From Rhodobacteraceae bacterium UBA6273 (lineage in GTDB: Bacteria; Pseudomonadota; Alphaproteobacteria; Rhodobacterales; Rhodobacteraceae), in assembly GCA_002440625.1 (NCBI GenBank), contig DJUV01000228.1, positions 1 through 39,524 on the forward strand: a stretch of 39,524 nucleotides of DNA. Reading direction: 5' to 3'. The notes under the pieces are model-generated. The model made no database searches, had not been told where the DNA came from, and worked only from the letters and a program-made list of their open reading frames with translations. Below are positions 16,883 to 24,898 of the stretch, one piece after another. The stretch's first letter is position 1, and each line of letters begins with the position of its first letter. The translations under genes were made by a program, and so were the position numbers.

Positions 16883-16900
16883 TGTTATAAATCTATAACA
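16883..16900. promoter_or_regulatory. 18-bp dyad TGTTATA-N4-TATAACA in the importer/peptidase divergent promoter
   Basis: A perfect 7+7 inverted repeat, TGTTATAAATCTATAACA, lies 31 bases before the aminopeptidase start and 59 bases before the binding-protein start. It is the only strong dyad in the 106-base divergent promoter. RpiR-family regulators typically bind AT-rich dyads of this size, and the importer operon ends with an rpiR-type gene. Binding by that regulator is inference. Confidence 0.6.
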
Positions 16901-16930
16901 ATCTTTGTGATGCAACGCTGGAGATGCGAG

Positions 16931-18019
16931 ATGGCGAAAATGCGTGCGCGGGACCTTGGTCTTGACGTTCCGGGTCTGCCCGGCCCGCTGAATGCAATCA
17001 CCGACGTACCTGGCGTCGAGGTCGGCCAGACCACGATCATCTCAGGCGACGGGCCGCTGCAGAGCCCGAAGGGCCCGGTCAGAACTGGCGTGACCGCGAT
17101 CCTGCCGCGCGGGCATGACAATGAGCTAAGCCCCGTCTGGGCTGGGATTTATGCGCTCAACGGCAATGGCGAGATGACCGGATCGCACTGGATCAAGGAC
17201 GGCGGCTATTTCCACGGGCCGGTCCTCATCACCAACACCCAGTCCGTCGGCATGGCCCATCACGCGGCGACCGGCTGGATGATCGACCATTACCCCCAGA
17301 TCCGCGAAGATCATTTCTGGTGCATGCCGGTGGTCGCAGAGACCTATGATGGCTGCCTGAACGACATCAACGGCCGCCATGTGAAGGAAGAGCACGTCCT
17401 CGCAGCGATTGATTCGGCCAAGGGCGGCCCGGTGGCAGAAGGCGCGGTCGGCGGCGGCACCGGCATGATCGCCTATGAGTACAAGGGCGGCACCGGCACG
17501 GCGTCGCGCAAGATCGGCGATCACACGGTGGGCGTTCTGGTGCAGGCGAACCACGGCATCCGCGACTGGCTGACGGTGTTCGGAACCCGTGTCGGCCATC
17601 TGATGCGCGATGACCTCTTGTTCGATCAAGAACGCGGCTCGATCATCGTCGTCGTCGCCACCGATGCGCCGATGATGCCGCATCAGTTGCAGCGTCTGGC
17701 GCGCCGCGCTGCCATCGGCATCGGCCGCAACGGCACGCCCGGCGGCAACAACTCCGGTGACATCTTCCTTGCCTTTAGCACCGCCAACCGTCGGAGCAGG
17801 GCGTCGATGGAGACGGGTGTGCTCAGCTTCGACTGGCTCAGCGACAATGACTTTGATCCCTATTACCTCGCCGCCGTCGAGGCGACCGAGGAAGCGGTCA
17901 TCAACGCCATGCTCGCCGCCGAGGATTTCGAGACGCTGAAACCCGCCGGCAAGGTCTGCCGGGCGATGAGGCCAGAGGCCCTGCTCGCGGCCATCGCGCA
18001 AGCGAAAGGCGGCGCTTAG
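16931..18019 (+). CDS. P1-family peptidase, DmpA/BapA-type aminopeptidase
   Basis: The ATG at 16931 follows TGGAG with 7-base spacing and gives 362 residues; an ATG at 16910 in frame is less well placed. The sequence matches the L-aminopeptidase/D-esterase DmpA family: ITDVPGVEVGQTTI near the N-terminus, GGGTGMIAYEYKGGTGTASR, VGVLVQANHG, SIIVVVATDAP, and GGNNSGDIFLAFSTAN near residue 275. Family members cleave themselves just before a serine that becomes the N-terminal nucleophile. The serine in GGNNSGDI is the candidate. They remove N-terminal residues from peptides, including D- and beta-amino acids. No signal peptide is seen, so it acts in the cytoplasm, where the divergent importer would deliver peptides. 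Confidence 0.9.
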   Translation: MAKMRARDLGLDVPGLPGPLNAITDVPGVEVGQTTIISGDGPLQSPKGPVRTGVTAILPRGHDNELSPVWAGIYALNGNGEMTGSHWIKDGGYFHGPVLITNTQSVGMAHHAATGWMIDHYPQIREDHFWCMPVVAETYDGCLNDINGRHVKEEHVLAAIDSAKGGPVAEGAVGGGTGMIAYEYKGGTGTASRKIGDHTVGVLVQANHGIRDWLTVFGTRVGHLMRDDLLFDQERGSIIVVVATDAPMMPHQLQRLARRAAIGIGRNGTPGGNNSGDIFLAFSTANRRSRASMETGVLSFDWLSDNDFDPYYLAAVEATEEAVINAMLAAEDFETLKPAGKVCRAMRPEALLAAIAQAKGGA

Positions 18020-18180
18020 AACCTTCGCGCCAGACTTGCGACAAGGCTCCGCACAACCAATGTGCGCTCGAAGGCATGGAAATCCTTCCGTATTTGCGCA
18101 TCTATCAGGTGGGATCGAGATGCATTTCGCTATCGCCAGTGCGCAACTGCGGCCTGTGCCGCTCACAAGGGAGGTTCGCC

Positions 18181-19182
18181 ATGGGCAGGCTTGAACGCGG
18201 GGTCTGGCAGGACGTCTGGTATGACACGGCAAATACCGGCGGGCATTTCCAGCGCAGCACCACGAGTTGGCGGAACTGGATTACCCCGGACGGCGCGCCG
18301 GGGCCGACAGGCACCGGCGGCTTTGCTGCCGAGAGTGGGCGCTACCACCTCTACGTCTCTTACGCCTGTCCCTGGGCGCACCGGACGCTGATCTTCCGCG
18401 CGCTCAAAGGGCTTTCGCCGCATATCGGTGTCTCCTCCGCCCATCCCGACATGCTGTCGGAAGGCTGGGAATTCCGCGCCGATTTTCCCGGCGCCACCGG
18501 CGACGATCTTTTCGCCCTGCCCTATCTGCGCGACATCTACCTTCGCGCCGACCCGGTGGCATCGGGCCGCGTCACGGTGCCGGTCCTCTGGGACAAGAAG
18601 GGCGGCACCATCGTCTCGAACGAGAGCGCCGAGATCATCCGCATGTTCAATTCGGCCTTCGATGGGCTGACCGGCAATCGCGACGACTACTATCCCGAAG
18701 CCCTACGTGGTGAGATCGACGCGCTCAACGACCGCATCTACGACGGCTTCAATAATGGCGTCTACCGCGCCGGCTTCGCCACCTCGCAAGGAGCCTATGA
18801 CGAGGCGGTCACAGGTGTTTTTGCCTCGATGGACTGGCTTGAGGATCATCTTGCGCGGAACCGCTATCTTGCCGGCGACAGGGTGACCGAGGCGGACTGG
18901 CGGCTTTTCACCACGGCGGTCCGCTTCGATCCGGTTTACCATACGCATTTCAAATGCAACCGCGCCTGGCTTCGGGAATACCCGAACCTTTGGGGCTGGA
19001 CGCGCGAGATGTACCAGTGGCCGGGCGTCGCCGAGACGGTGCATTTCGACCATATCGTGCGGCACTATCACTACAGCCACGCCACGATAAACCCCTACCG
19101 CATCCTGCCGATCAACCCCCTGATCGACTGGCAGGCACCACATGGCCGCGACCACCTGAAGGCGGATACGCCTCTGGCCTGA
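18181..19182 (+). CDS. Glutathionyl-hydroquinone reductase (Xi-class GST)
   Basis: The ATG at 18181 follows AAGGGAGG and gives 333 residues, the usual length for the EcM4/YqjG/PcpF family. The thioredoxin-like domain carries the hallmark CPWAHR with catalytic Cys63. The helical domain includes RYLAGDRVTEADWRLFTTAVRFDPVY and the C-terminal DHIVRHYHYSHATINPYRI block typical of the family. These enzymes reduce glutathionyl-hydroquinones back to hydroquinones, rescuing quinones trapped by glutathione. It sits next to an aromatic-ring dioxygenase and quinone-reductase-like flavoprotein, fitting a quinone-detoxification role. It ends three bases before the convergent LysR gene. Confidence 0.92.
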   Translation: MGRLERGVWQDVWYDTANTGGHFQRSTTSWRNWITPDGAPGPTGTGGFAAESGRYHLYVSYACPWAHRTLIFRALKGLSPHIGVSSAHPDMLSEGWEFRADFPGATGDDLFALPYLRDIYLRADPVASGRVTVPVLWDKKGGTIVSNESAEIIRMFNSAFDGLTGNRDDYYPEALRGEIDALNDRIYDGFNNGVYRAGFATSQGAYDEAVTGVFASMDWLEDHLARNRYLAGDRVTEADWRLFTTAVRFDPVYHTHFKCNRAWLREYPNLWGWTREMYQWPGVAETVHFDHIVRHYHYSHATINPYRILPINPLIDWQAPHGRDHLKADTPLA

Positions 19183-19185
19183 CCG

Positions 19186-20109
19186 TCAGCCGGCAGTCGC
19201 ATCCCAAGGCTTGCCGCCCGCAAGCTCGGACGCCAGATGGTCGATGAGCGCGCGCAGTTTCGCCGGCACCGGGGAGATCGGCGGCCAGACGGCCAGCACT
19301 GGCAGCGCCCGGGTTTCCTGATCGGCGAGCACCTGCCTCAGCCGCCCGTCAGCCAGCGCCCCGGCCACGACGAATTCCGGCAGGACGGCGAGGCCAAGCC
19401 CGGCCTCGGCAAGATCGCGGATCGCCTCGCCGTTGTTCAGCGTGAGCCGGCCCGCGACCTGCGGCGATTCGTATCGCCCGCCGCGGCGGAACTGCCAGAG
19501 TTGCGCATTGGCCATATGGCTGTAGCCGATGACCTGATGCGCGCTGAGATCGGCGGGCGCTTCCGGCACGCCATGGCGTTCAAGATAGGCCGGGCTGCCC
19601 ACCACCACCGTCCGGCTTTCGCAAAGCTTGCGCTGCATCAGCGCCGCATCGCGCGCCTCGCCGATGCGGATGCCGATATCGAACCCCTCACGTGACAGGT
19701 CACGCATCCGGTCGTCATAGTCGATCCTCAGCTCCAGCGCCGGATGGGCGGCGGCGAACCGGGCGAGGATGGGCGTCAGGTGCAACGTCCCGAAAGTCAT
19801 CGGCGCGGCGATGGCGAGCGTGCCCTGCAAAGGCGTCGCCCCGTCCATCGACCAGGCCGCACTTTCCGCCGCCGCGTGCAGTTCGACCAGCGCCGGGCGC
19901 AGCCTTTCGGCGAGCCTCAGCGCCGCCTCTGTCGCGACGATCCTTCCGGCGTTGCGGCGGAAAAGTGCTGCCCCCACCGCGGCCTCGAAATCCGAAATGC
20001 GCTTCGAGATCACCGATTTCGACAGGTTGAGCCGGACCGAGGCGCCGGTCACGGTGCCCAGTTCCATCACGGCGAGGAAGGTCTCGATCTCATCCAGAGA
20101 ATAGCGCAT
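19186..20109 (-). CDS. LysR-family transcriptional regulator of the dioxygenase
   Basis: This 307-residue protein starts MRYSLDEIETFLAVMELGTVT and has the LysR winged helix (SVRLNLSKSVISKRISDFEAAVG) in the first 65 residues. The effector domain follows (about 90-300; GTLAIAAPMTFGTLHLTPIL, DIGIRIGEARDAALMQRKL). Overall it belongs to the CrgA/DhcR-like branch. It is divergent from the ring-cleaving dioxygenase with a 119-base gap holding a typical T-N11-A site, so it most likely controls that gene and itself. Electrophile or quinone sensing is inferred from the neighbours only. Confidence 0.9.
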   Translation of the reverse strand: MRYSLDEIETFLAVMELGTVTGASVRLNLSKSVISKRISDFEAAVGAALFRRNAGRIVATEAALRLAERLRPALVELHAAAESAAWSMDGATPLQGTLAIAAPMTFGTLHLTPILARFAAAHPALELRIDYDDRMRDLSREGFDIGIRIGEARDAALMQRKLCESRTVVVGSPAYLERHGVPEAPADLSAHQVIGYSHMANAQLWQFRRGGRYESPQVAGRLTLNNGEAIRDLAEAGLGLAVLPEFVVAGALADGRLRQVLADQETRALPVLAVWPPISPVPAKLRALIDHLASELAGGKPWDATAG

Positions 20110-20136
20110 GGCGGGCAGGATAGCGGGCGGTCTGCC

Positions 20137-20163
20137 GTTCGCAAGGACCGAACACCCCGTTCG
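20137..20163. promoter_or_regulatory. LysR-type binding site with a third half-site (GTTCG-N7-CGAAC-N5-GTTCG)
   Basis: GTTCG at 20137 and CGAAC at 20149 form a dyad with a T-N11-A core (T20139/A20151). A further GTTCG at 20159 is inverted relative to the second half. The three half-sites are compatible with a LysR recognition site plus an activation half-site between the divergent regulator and dioxygenase genes. Confidence 0.5.
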
Positions 20164-20228
20164 CCACCTCGGCGCTGACTTTGGAACCGGATTGCCCCAC
20201 ATTCGTTGCAGCAAAAAGGGAGACCATC

Positions 20229-21170
20229 ATGGACCTTACCGGCATTCACCACCTGACGGCGATCACCGCCGACGCGCCCGCCAACAACCGCTTCTATACG
20301 CAGTCGCTGGGCCTGAGGCGCGTCAAGAAAACCGTTAACCAGGACGACACTTCGGCCTATCACCTCTTCTTCGCCAACGGCGCCGGCAGCGCCGGGTCGG
20401 ACCTGACCTTCTTCGACTGGCCGGTCGGGCGCGAACGTCGCGGTACGCGGTCGATCAGCCGCACCGGGCTGCGCATCCCCGCCAATAGCCTCGACTATTG
20501 GGCCGGACGGCTCAGCGACAACAAGCTGACGGCGGGCGGCATCGTCACGCTCGACGGGCGCGGCAGCATCGACTTCGAAGATCCCGAAGGCCAGCGCTTC
20601 CGCCTGACCGCCGACGCGGCGGGCGCATCGGAACCGTGGGCGAAAAGTCCGGTGCCCGCCGAGCACCAGATCCTCGGCCTTGGCCCGATCACCATCTCGG
20701 TTCCCGAGCTTGAACCGACCGAAACCGTGCTGACCAAGGTGATGAACCTCCGCCGGGTGCGCGACTATGCAAGCCCAGACGGCGAAGGCCAGGTGCATGT
20801 CTTCGAGATGGGCGCAGGCGGCCCGGCGGCCGAGCTTCATGTCGCCGTGCAGCCCGACTTGCCGACGGCGCGGCAGGGCGCCGGCGCCGTGCATCACGTC
20901 GCCTTCCGCACCCCGGATGTCCCGGCGATCCACAACTGGGCGAATCGTCTGAACGAGCTTCGCGTGCCGAATTCCGGAGAAGTCGAGCGCTACTACTTCC
21001 GCAGCCTCTACTTCCGAGAACCGGGCGGCAACCTCTTCGAGATCGCCACCGACGGGCCGGGCTTCGCCGTCGATGAGCCTTTCGAGACGATGGGTGAAAG
21101 GCTGTCACTGCCGCCCTTCCTTGAAGGACGCCGGGCGCAGATCGAGGCCGGGCTGAAACCGATCGACTGA
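20229..21170 (+). CDS. VOC-family ring-cleaving dioxygenase, MhqO-like
   Basis: This 313-residue protein consists of two glyoxalase/bleomycin-resistance (VOC) halves. Metal-ligand candidates are His7 or His8 (GIHHLTAIT), His222 or His223 (AVHHVAFR) and Glu271 (GNLFEIATD). RSLYFREPGG (258-267) is characteristic of the hydroquinone-type extradiol dioxygenases MhqO/LinE. Such enzymes open hydroquinone or catechol rings using Fe(II) or Mn(II). The ATG at 20229 follows AAAAGGGAG. It is divergent from the LysR gene and followed by a GC hairpin, then an FMN reductase. It is a single-domain relative of the fusion protein encoded at 30520-32037. Confidence 0.9.
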   Translation: MDLTGIHHLTAITADAPANNRFYTQSLGLRRVKKTVNQDDTSAYHLFFANGAGSAGSDLTFFDWPVGRERRGTRSISRTGLRIPANSLDYWAGRLSDNKLTAGGIVTLDGRGSIDFEDPEGQRFRLTADAAGASEPWAKSPVPAEHQILGLGPITISVPELEPTETVLTKVMNLRRVRDYASPDGEGQVHVFEMGAGGPAAELHVAVQPDLPTARQGAGAVHHVAFRTPDVPAIHNWANRLNELRVPNSGEVERYYFRSLYFREPGGNLFEIATDGPGFAVDEPFETMGERLSLPPFLEGRRAQIEAGLKPID

Positions 21171-21218
21171 AGCGGGGCCGAGGGCTGGCCAAGGCCAAGC
21201 CCGACCCTTAACAACATG

Positions 21219-21244
21219 CGCGCCGGACCCGGTCCGGCGCGTTT
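21219..21244 (+). terminator. GC-rich hairpin with short T-run after the dioxygenase gene
   Basis: CGCGCCGGACC and GGTCCGGCGCG form a nearly continuous palindrome (11-base arms, one central base), followed by TTT. It lies about 50 bases after the dioxygenase stop and 22 before the FMN reductase start. Intrinsic termination is likely, so the reductase may have its own promoter or be read at reduced level. Confidence 0.65.
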
Positions 21245-21265
21245 ATGCGACAAGCGGAGATGGTT

Positions 21266-21805
21266 ATGAAAACGATCCTTGGTCTTTCCGGGAGCCTCAG
21301 GAAGGCGTCCTTCAATGCGGGGCTGTTGCGCGCCGCTGCCGAAGTCGCGCTCGACGGCGCGAAAATCAGCATCGGGTCAATCCACGATGTTCCGCTTTAC
21401 GACGGTGATCTTGAGGCGGCGACGGGCCTGCCCGCGTCGGTCAAAAGGCTGCAGGACCAACTCGCCAATGCCGACGGGCTGCTCCTCGTCACGCCCGAAT
21501 ACAACAACGGCATTCCCGGCGTCTTCAAGAACGCGCTCGATTGGATGTCGCGCGGGCCGGGGCTGGCGATGTTCGTCGGCAAGCCTGTGGCGGTGCTCGG
21601 CGCCTCGCCCGGCGGCTTCGGCACAGTACTGGCGCAGGCGCAATGGCTGCCAGTGCTCAGGACGCTGAAAGCCGCGCATTGGTCAGATGGCCGGATGCTG
21701 GTCGCCCGCGCCGGATCGCATTTTGACGATCAGGGTAATCTGACCGATACCGCGACGCGCGACCAACTCGCGGCCTTCGTCAGGGGCTTCGCCGCGAGCC
21801 TTTAG
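21266..21805 (+). CDS. NAD(P)H-dependent FMN reductase (azo/quinone reductase family)
   Basis: This 179-residue flavodoxin-like protein has the FMN phosphate loop GLSGSLRKASFN (about 5-16), TPEYNNGIPGVFKNALDW (75-92) and GASPGGFGTV, all typical of the NADPH-dependent FMN reductase/ChrR/azoreductase family. Two-electron reduction of quinones avoids semiquinone radicals, which would fit the neighbouring hydroquinone enzymes. The ATG at 21266 was chosen with GCGGAG six bases before it; an ATG at 21260 is possible. It is convergent with the Lrp-type gene. The second FMN reductase at 28168 belongs to the same family but is not a close copy. Confidence 0.9.
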   Translation: MKTILGLSGSLRKASFNAGLLRAAAEVALDGAKISIGSIHDVPLYDGDLEAATGLPASVKRLQDQLANADGLLLVTPEYNNGIPGVFKNALDWMSRGPGLAMFVGKPVAVLGASPGGFGTVLAQAQWLPVLRTLKAAHWSDGRMLVARAGSHFDDQGNLTDTATRDQLAAFVRGFAASL

Positions 21806-21846
21806 GGGGGCCGGTTTTTCGGAGGCGCCCCAGAGCTGTTGGCACC

Positions 21847-22320
21847 TCAACGCGACGGCGTATCCACCGGATAGGTTGTCGTGAACTTCATCCGCTCCAT
21901 CGCGAAGTGGCTGGTCACGTTCTTGATCGGCACGGCGTCGGTCAGCCGTTTGTAGAAGCCGTCAAAGGAGGCCATGTCGGCGACGGCCACGCGCAAAAGG
22001 TAGTCCATCTGGCCTGCCATTCGGTAGACCTCCATCACTTCGGGGGTCGCCTCCATGGCCTTCGCAAACGCCTCGCGCCAGCCTGAAGAATGATCGGGGG
22101 CCTCGATCCCCACAAAGACGGTCAGCCCGAATCCGAGCTTGGCTGGATCGGCCAAAGCCACCCTTCCGGTCAGGACGCCCGCCGCTTCCAGCTTCTGGAT
22201 GCGTTTCCAGCAGGGCGTCTGCGACAGCCCCACATTTTCGGCGATCTGGGCGATGGGCAGTGTCGCATCGCGCATCAGTTCCGCGACGATCTTGCGGTCG
22301 ATCAGATCGAGGTCGGTCAT
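21847..22320 (-). CDS. Lrp/AsnC-family transcriptional regulator
   Basis: This 157-residue protein opens MTDLDLIDRKIVAELMRDATLP, the standard Lrp/AsnC helix-turn-helix, with NVGLSQTPCWKRIQKLEAAGVL as recognition unit. The C-terminal RAM domain (about 70-150, YRMAGQMDYLLRVAVADMASFDGFYKRL) binds amino acids and drives oligomerisation. The ATG at 22320 is chosen because the family begins there; GGAAAGG lies 8 bases upstream. A longer frame adds 17 residues. It is divergent from the sulfate-uptake operon with a 248-base gap, but is not obviously linked to sulfur. Target and effector are unknown. Confidence 0.9.
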   Translation of the reverse strand: MTDLDLIDRKIVAELMRDATLPIAQIAENVGLSQTPCWKRIQKLEAAGVLTGRVALADPAKLGFGLTVFVGIEAPDHSSGWREAFAKAMEATPEVMEVYRMAGQMDYLLRVAVADMASFDGFYKRLTDAVPIKNVTSHFAMERMKFTTTYPVDTPSR

Positions 22321-22494
22321 GGGAGGAGCCTTTCCGCGCCCGTTTCGGTGGGTCTGGCCATAAGGATGCAATAAATCAACATAATGTCTAGTTGTTTTAT
22401 CGTGTATCGGCTGCGCATTGGGTCGCGCCCCGATTCAGCCCAAAGAAAATCCTTCTCCATACACGACAAACTTTAGCGTGAATTTTCGTTTGCA

Positions 22495-22519
22495 ATACTC
22501 GACTAACTCTGTCGTTATT
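22495..22519. promoter_or_regulatory. IscR/Rrf2-like operator and promoter region of the sulfate operon
   Basis: ATACTCGACTAA-CTCT-GTCGTTATT fits the E. coli IscR type-1 consensus well in its first half (ATASYYGACTRW) and keeps the GTCR core of the second half, whose outer part is degenerate. TATTAT at 22516-22521 could be a -10 element overlapped by the site. Rrf2-family regulators (IscR, CymR) often control sulfur assimilation. No such regulator gene is in the window. The rest of 22321-22568 is AT-rich and holds no gene I can support. Confidence 0.4.
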
Positions 22520-22568
22520 ATAGCTATGACAGGACTCAAGCCCTGCCAGCCAGCGAAGGAGACGCCAG

Positions 22569-22841
22569 ATGACAGCAGCCGCACTCCCCCTTGGCCCGCG
22601 TGGACAGGCCGGAATGGCGACGTCTTCCATGACCGCCTCCCGCCGGCGGACCTGCGCTGTCCGCCTGATCGACCGTCGCACCGGAGAGGCGCACCGCATC
22701 AATGGCAGTCCTTTCGTCCTCTTCACGAAGACGCCCGAGGCTGCCGCCGCCGAGTTGCTTGCCAAACGTGACGCCGCGGTCTGGGAGGCCCGGATCGAGC
22801 CGATCAGCAGCGAAACCCAGAGGTTCGGAGGGTGCCACTGA
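22569..22841 (+). CDS. Small protein encoded ahead of the sulfate-binding protein gene
   Basis: This 90-residue frame starts with ATG behind GAAGGAG and stops in TGATG, overlapping a possible downstream start. The first 25 residues are Ala/Ser/Arg-rich and may not be translated (an ATG at 22614 is an alternative). The core, from about residue 29 ([21 protein letters not shown]) through the helix [18 protein letters not shown] to WEARIEPI, looks like a compact beta-beta-alpha-beta fold. I do not recognise the family. No signal peptide, metal motif or membrane segment is visible. Position suggests it is first in the sulfate importer operon. Function unknown. Confidence 0.6.
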   Translation: MTAAALPLGPRGQAGMATSSMTASRRRTCAVRLIDRRTGEAHRINGSPFVLFTKTPEAAAAELLAKRDAAVWEARIEPISSETQRFGGCH

Positions 22842-22933
22842 TGACGGCTCCCTTCCTCCCGCCCAACCTTCCCGACCGCATCCCCTATCGCCGGACAATC
22901 CCGCCTTCGTCGCGGACCCAGAAGGAGAAGACC

Positions 22934-24052
22934 GTGTTTGCATCCATCACCCTCGCCGGAACCGTGACAGCCCAGGGGCCGATCGTCGAAAGACATATCG
23001 ACGGCCGCGTCACCATCGCAGATGGGTTTCGCCGCCTGACCGGCTGGCCGATCACCCGCGCCCTTCGCGGTACCCTCTCCGCTTTCGCCCTCGCCCTTCT
23101 GGCGCTGGGCGCGGCGCCGGCGCCGGTTCGGGCGGAATCGCTTCTGAACGTCAGCTACGATCCGACGCGCGAGCTTTACCGCGACCTGAACGAGGCCTTC
23201 ACCGCCTATTGGGTGGCCGAAGGCAACGAAGCGCCGACGATCGAAGTCAGCCACGGCGGCTCAGGCAGTCAGGCCCGCGCGGTCATCGACGGACTTGAGG
23301 CGCAGGTGGTGACGCTGGCGCTGGCCTCGGACATCGACAAGATCGCCGAGGCGGGAAAGCTTCCCGCCGACTGGCAGACGAAGCTGCCGCACAACTCCTC
23401 GCCCTATACCTCGACCATTGTGTTCCTTGTCCGCGAGGGCAATCCCAAGGGCATCAAGGACTGGGGCGATCTGGTGGCGGATGGCGTCGACGTCATCACG
23501 CCGAACCCGAAGACCTCGGGCGGGGCGCGGTGGAATTACCTCGCCGCCTGGGCCTGGGCCGAAAAGAACGGCAAGGACCCGAAGGAGTTCGTGGGCGCGC
23601 TTTTCAAGCACGTTCCCGTCCTTGACAGCGGCGCGCGCGGGTCGACCACGACCTTCACGCAGCGCGGCATCGGCGATGTGCTGCTGGCGTGGGAGAATGA
23701 GGCCTATCTCGCCCTCAATGAGCTTGGCGAGGATCAGTTCGACATTGTCGTCCCCTCTGTCTCGGTGCTGGCGGAACCTCCGGTGGCGCTGGTCGACGCC
23801 AACATCAAGTCCGAAGGGCAGCGCAAGCTGGCGGAGGGCTACCTGAACTACCTCTACTCGCCGGAAGGCCAGGCGCTCGCCTTCAAGCACTACTACCGCG
23901 GCTGGGACGCCTCGAAAGCCGCGCCGGAGGATGTGGCGCGGTTTCCGAAACTCGATCTCGTCGACATCGCCAGCTTTGGCGGCTGGGCCAAGGTGCAGCC
24001 CGAACATTTCGGCGACGGCGGCATCTTCGACCAGATCTACGTGCCGAAGTAG
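22934..24052 (+). CDS. cysP: Sulfate ABC importer substrate-binding protein with unusual N-terminal extension
   Basis: The mature part (from [15 protein letters not shown]) is a typical Sbp/CysP sulfate-binding protein: ATIEV-like [45 protein letters not shown], and [19 protein letters not shown]. The signal-peptide core ([19 protein letters not shown]) begins only about 48 residues after the best start, GTG at 22934 with GAAGGAG just upstream. No ATG, GTG or TTG lies in frame closer to the signal. An ATG at 22841 overlapping the previous stop (TGATG) would add 31 more residues. The extra segment ([16 protein letters not shown]...RRLTGWPI) reads like a small separate domain. The product is 372 residues from the GTG. 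It delivers sulfate or thiosulfate to CysTWA. Confidence 0.88.
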   Translation: MFASITLAGTVTAQGPIVERHIDGRVTIADGFRRLTGWPITRALRGTLSAFALALLALGAAPAPVRAESLLNVSYDPTRELYRDLNEAFTAYWVAEGNEAPTIEVSHGGSGSQARAVIDGLEAQVVTLALASDIDKIAEAGKLPADWQTKLPHNSSPYTSTIVFLVREGNPKGIKDWGDLVADGVDVITPNPKTSGGARWNYLAAWAWAEKNGKDPKEFVGALFKHVPVLDSGARGSTTTFTQRGIGDVLLAWENEAYLALNELGEDQFDIVVPSVSVLAEPPVALVDANIKSEGQRKLAEGYLNYLYSPEGQALAFKHYYRGWDASKAAPEDVARFPKLDLVDIASFGGWAKVQPEHFGDGGIFDQIYVPK

Positions 24053-24061
24053 GGTGACGTG

Positions 24062-24898
24062 ATGGGCAGGCCCCTGATCCACCGATCCCCCATGCCCGGC
24101 CTCGGCCTGTCGATGGGGATCACCCTGACGATGATCTCGCTCGTCGTGCTCCTGCCCATCGGCGCCCTTCTTCTGAAGGGCGCCAGTTACGGCCCGGCGG
24201 GCATCTGGGAAACCGTGAACCGGGAACGTGTCTGGGCCGCGCTTTTTCTATCGTTCCGGCTGTCGTTCCTTGCGGCAACGTTCAACCTCGTCTTCGGCGT
24301 CATGCTGGCCTGGGTTCTGGTGCGCTACCGCTTCCCCGGCCGCCGCATCCTCGATGCCGCCGTCGATCTCCCGTTCGCGCTTCCTACCGCCGTCGCCGGC
24401 ATCTCGCTGACCGCACTTTACGCCCCGAACGGAGTTCTTGGTGCGCTCGCCTCCGGGATCGGCTGGAAGATCGCCTATACCCAATGGGGGATCTTCGTCG
24501 CGCTGATCTTCGTTGGCCTGCCCTTCGTGGCGCGCACCGTCCAGCCGGTCATCGAAGAGATCGAGCGCGAGGTGGAAGAGGCCAGCGCCACCCTTGGCGC
24601 TTCGCGCCTTCACACCGTGCGCCACGTCATCCTGCCGATGCTAGCGCCCGCCGCACTCACCGGCTTTGCGCTGGCGCTGGCGCGGGCGGTCGGGGAATAC
24701 GGGTCAGTCATCTTCATCGCCGGGAACATCCCTTTGAAGACAGAGATCGCCCCCCTTCTCATCATCATCCAGCTGGAAGAATTCAACTATGACGCGGCCG
24801 CCGCCATCGGCATTGCCATGCTGCTCATCAGCTTCGCAATGCTTCTGGCGATCAACCTGATCCAGGTCTGGAGCCGCAGGAGAATCGGCTATGTCTGA
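24062..24898 (+). CDS. cysT: Sulfate ABC importer permease CysT (CysU)
   Basis: This 278-residue protein has six predicted membrane segments, from MISLVVLLPIGALLLKGA to AMLLISFAMLLAINLIQVW. The EAA loop EEASATLGASRLHTVRHVILP (about 176-196) and the ARAVGEYGSVIFIAGN motif are typical of sulfate/molybdate permeases. The start ATG lies nine bases after the binding-protein stop. With CysW it forms the channel. Its stop overlaps the cysW start by eight bases, which predicts coupling. Confidence 0.93.
   Translation: MGRPLIHRSPMPGLGLSMGITLTMISLVVLLPIGALLLKGASYGPAGIWETVNRERVWAALFLSFRLSFLAATFNLVFGVMLAWVLVRYRFPGRRILDAAVDLPFALPTAVAGISLTALYAPNGVLGALASGIGWKIAYTQWGIFVALIFVGLPFVARTVQPVIEEIEREVEEASATLGASRLHTVRHVILPMLAPAALTGFALALARAVGEYGSVIFIAGNIPLKTEIAPLLIIIQLEEFNYDAAAAIGIAMLLISFAMLLAINLIQVWSRRRIGYV

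Noticed and set aside
22397..23254. 285-codon minus-strand frame over the sulfate promoter and leader
   Set aside because: It covers a likely promoter and the opposite strand of cysP and has no recognisable motif. The plus-strand genes are better supported.
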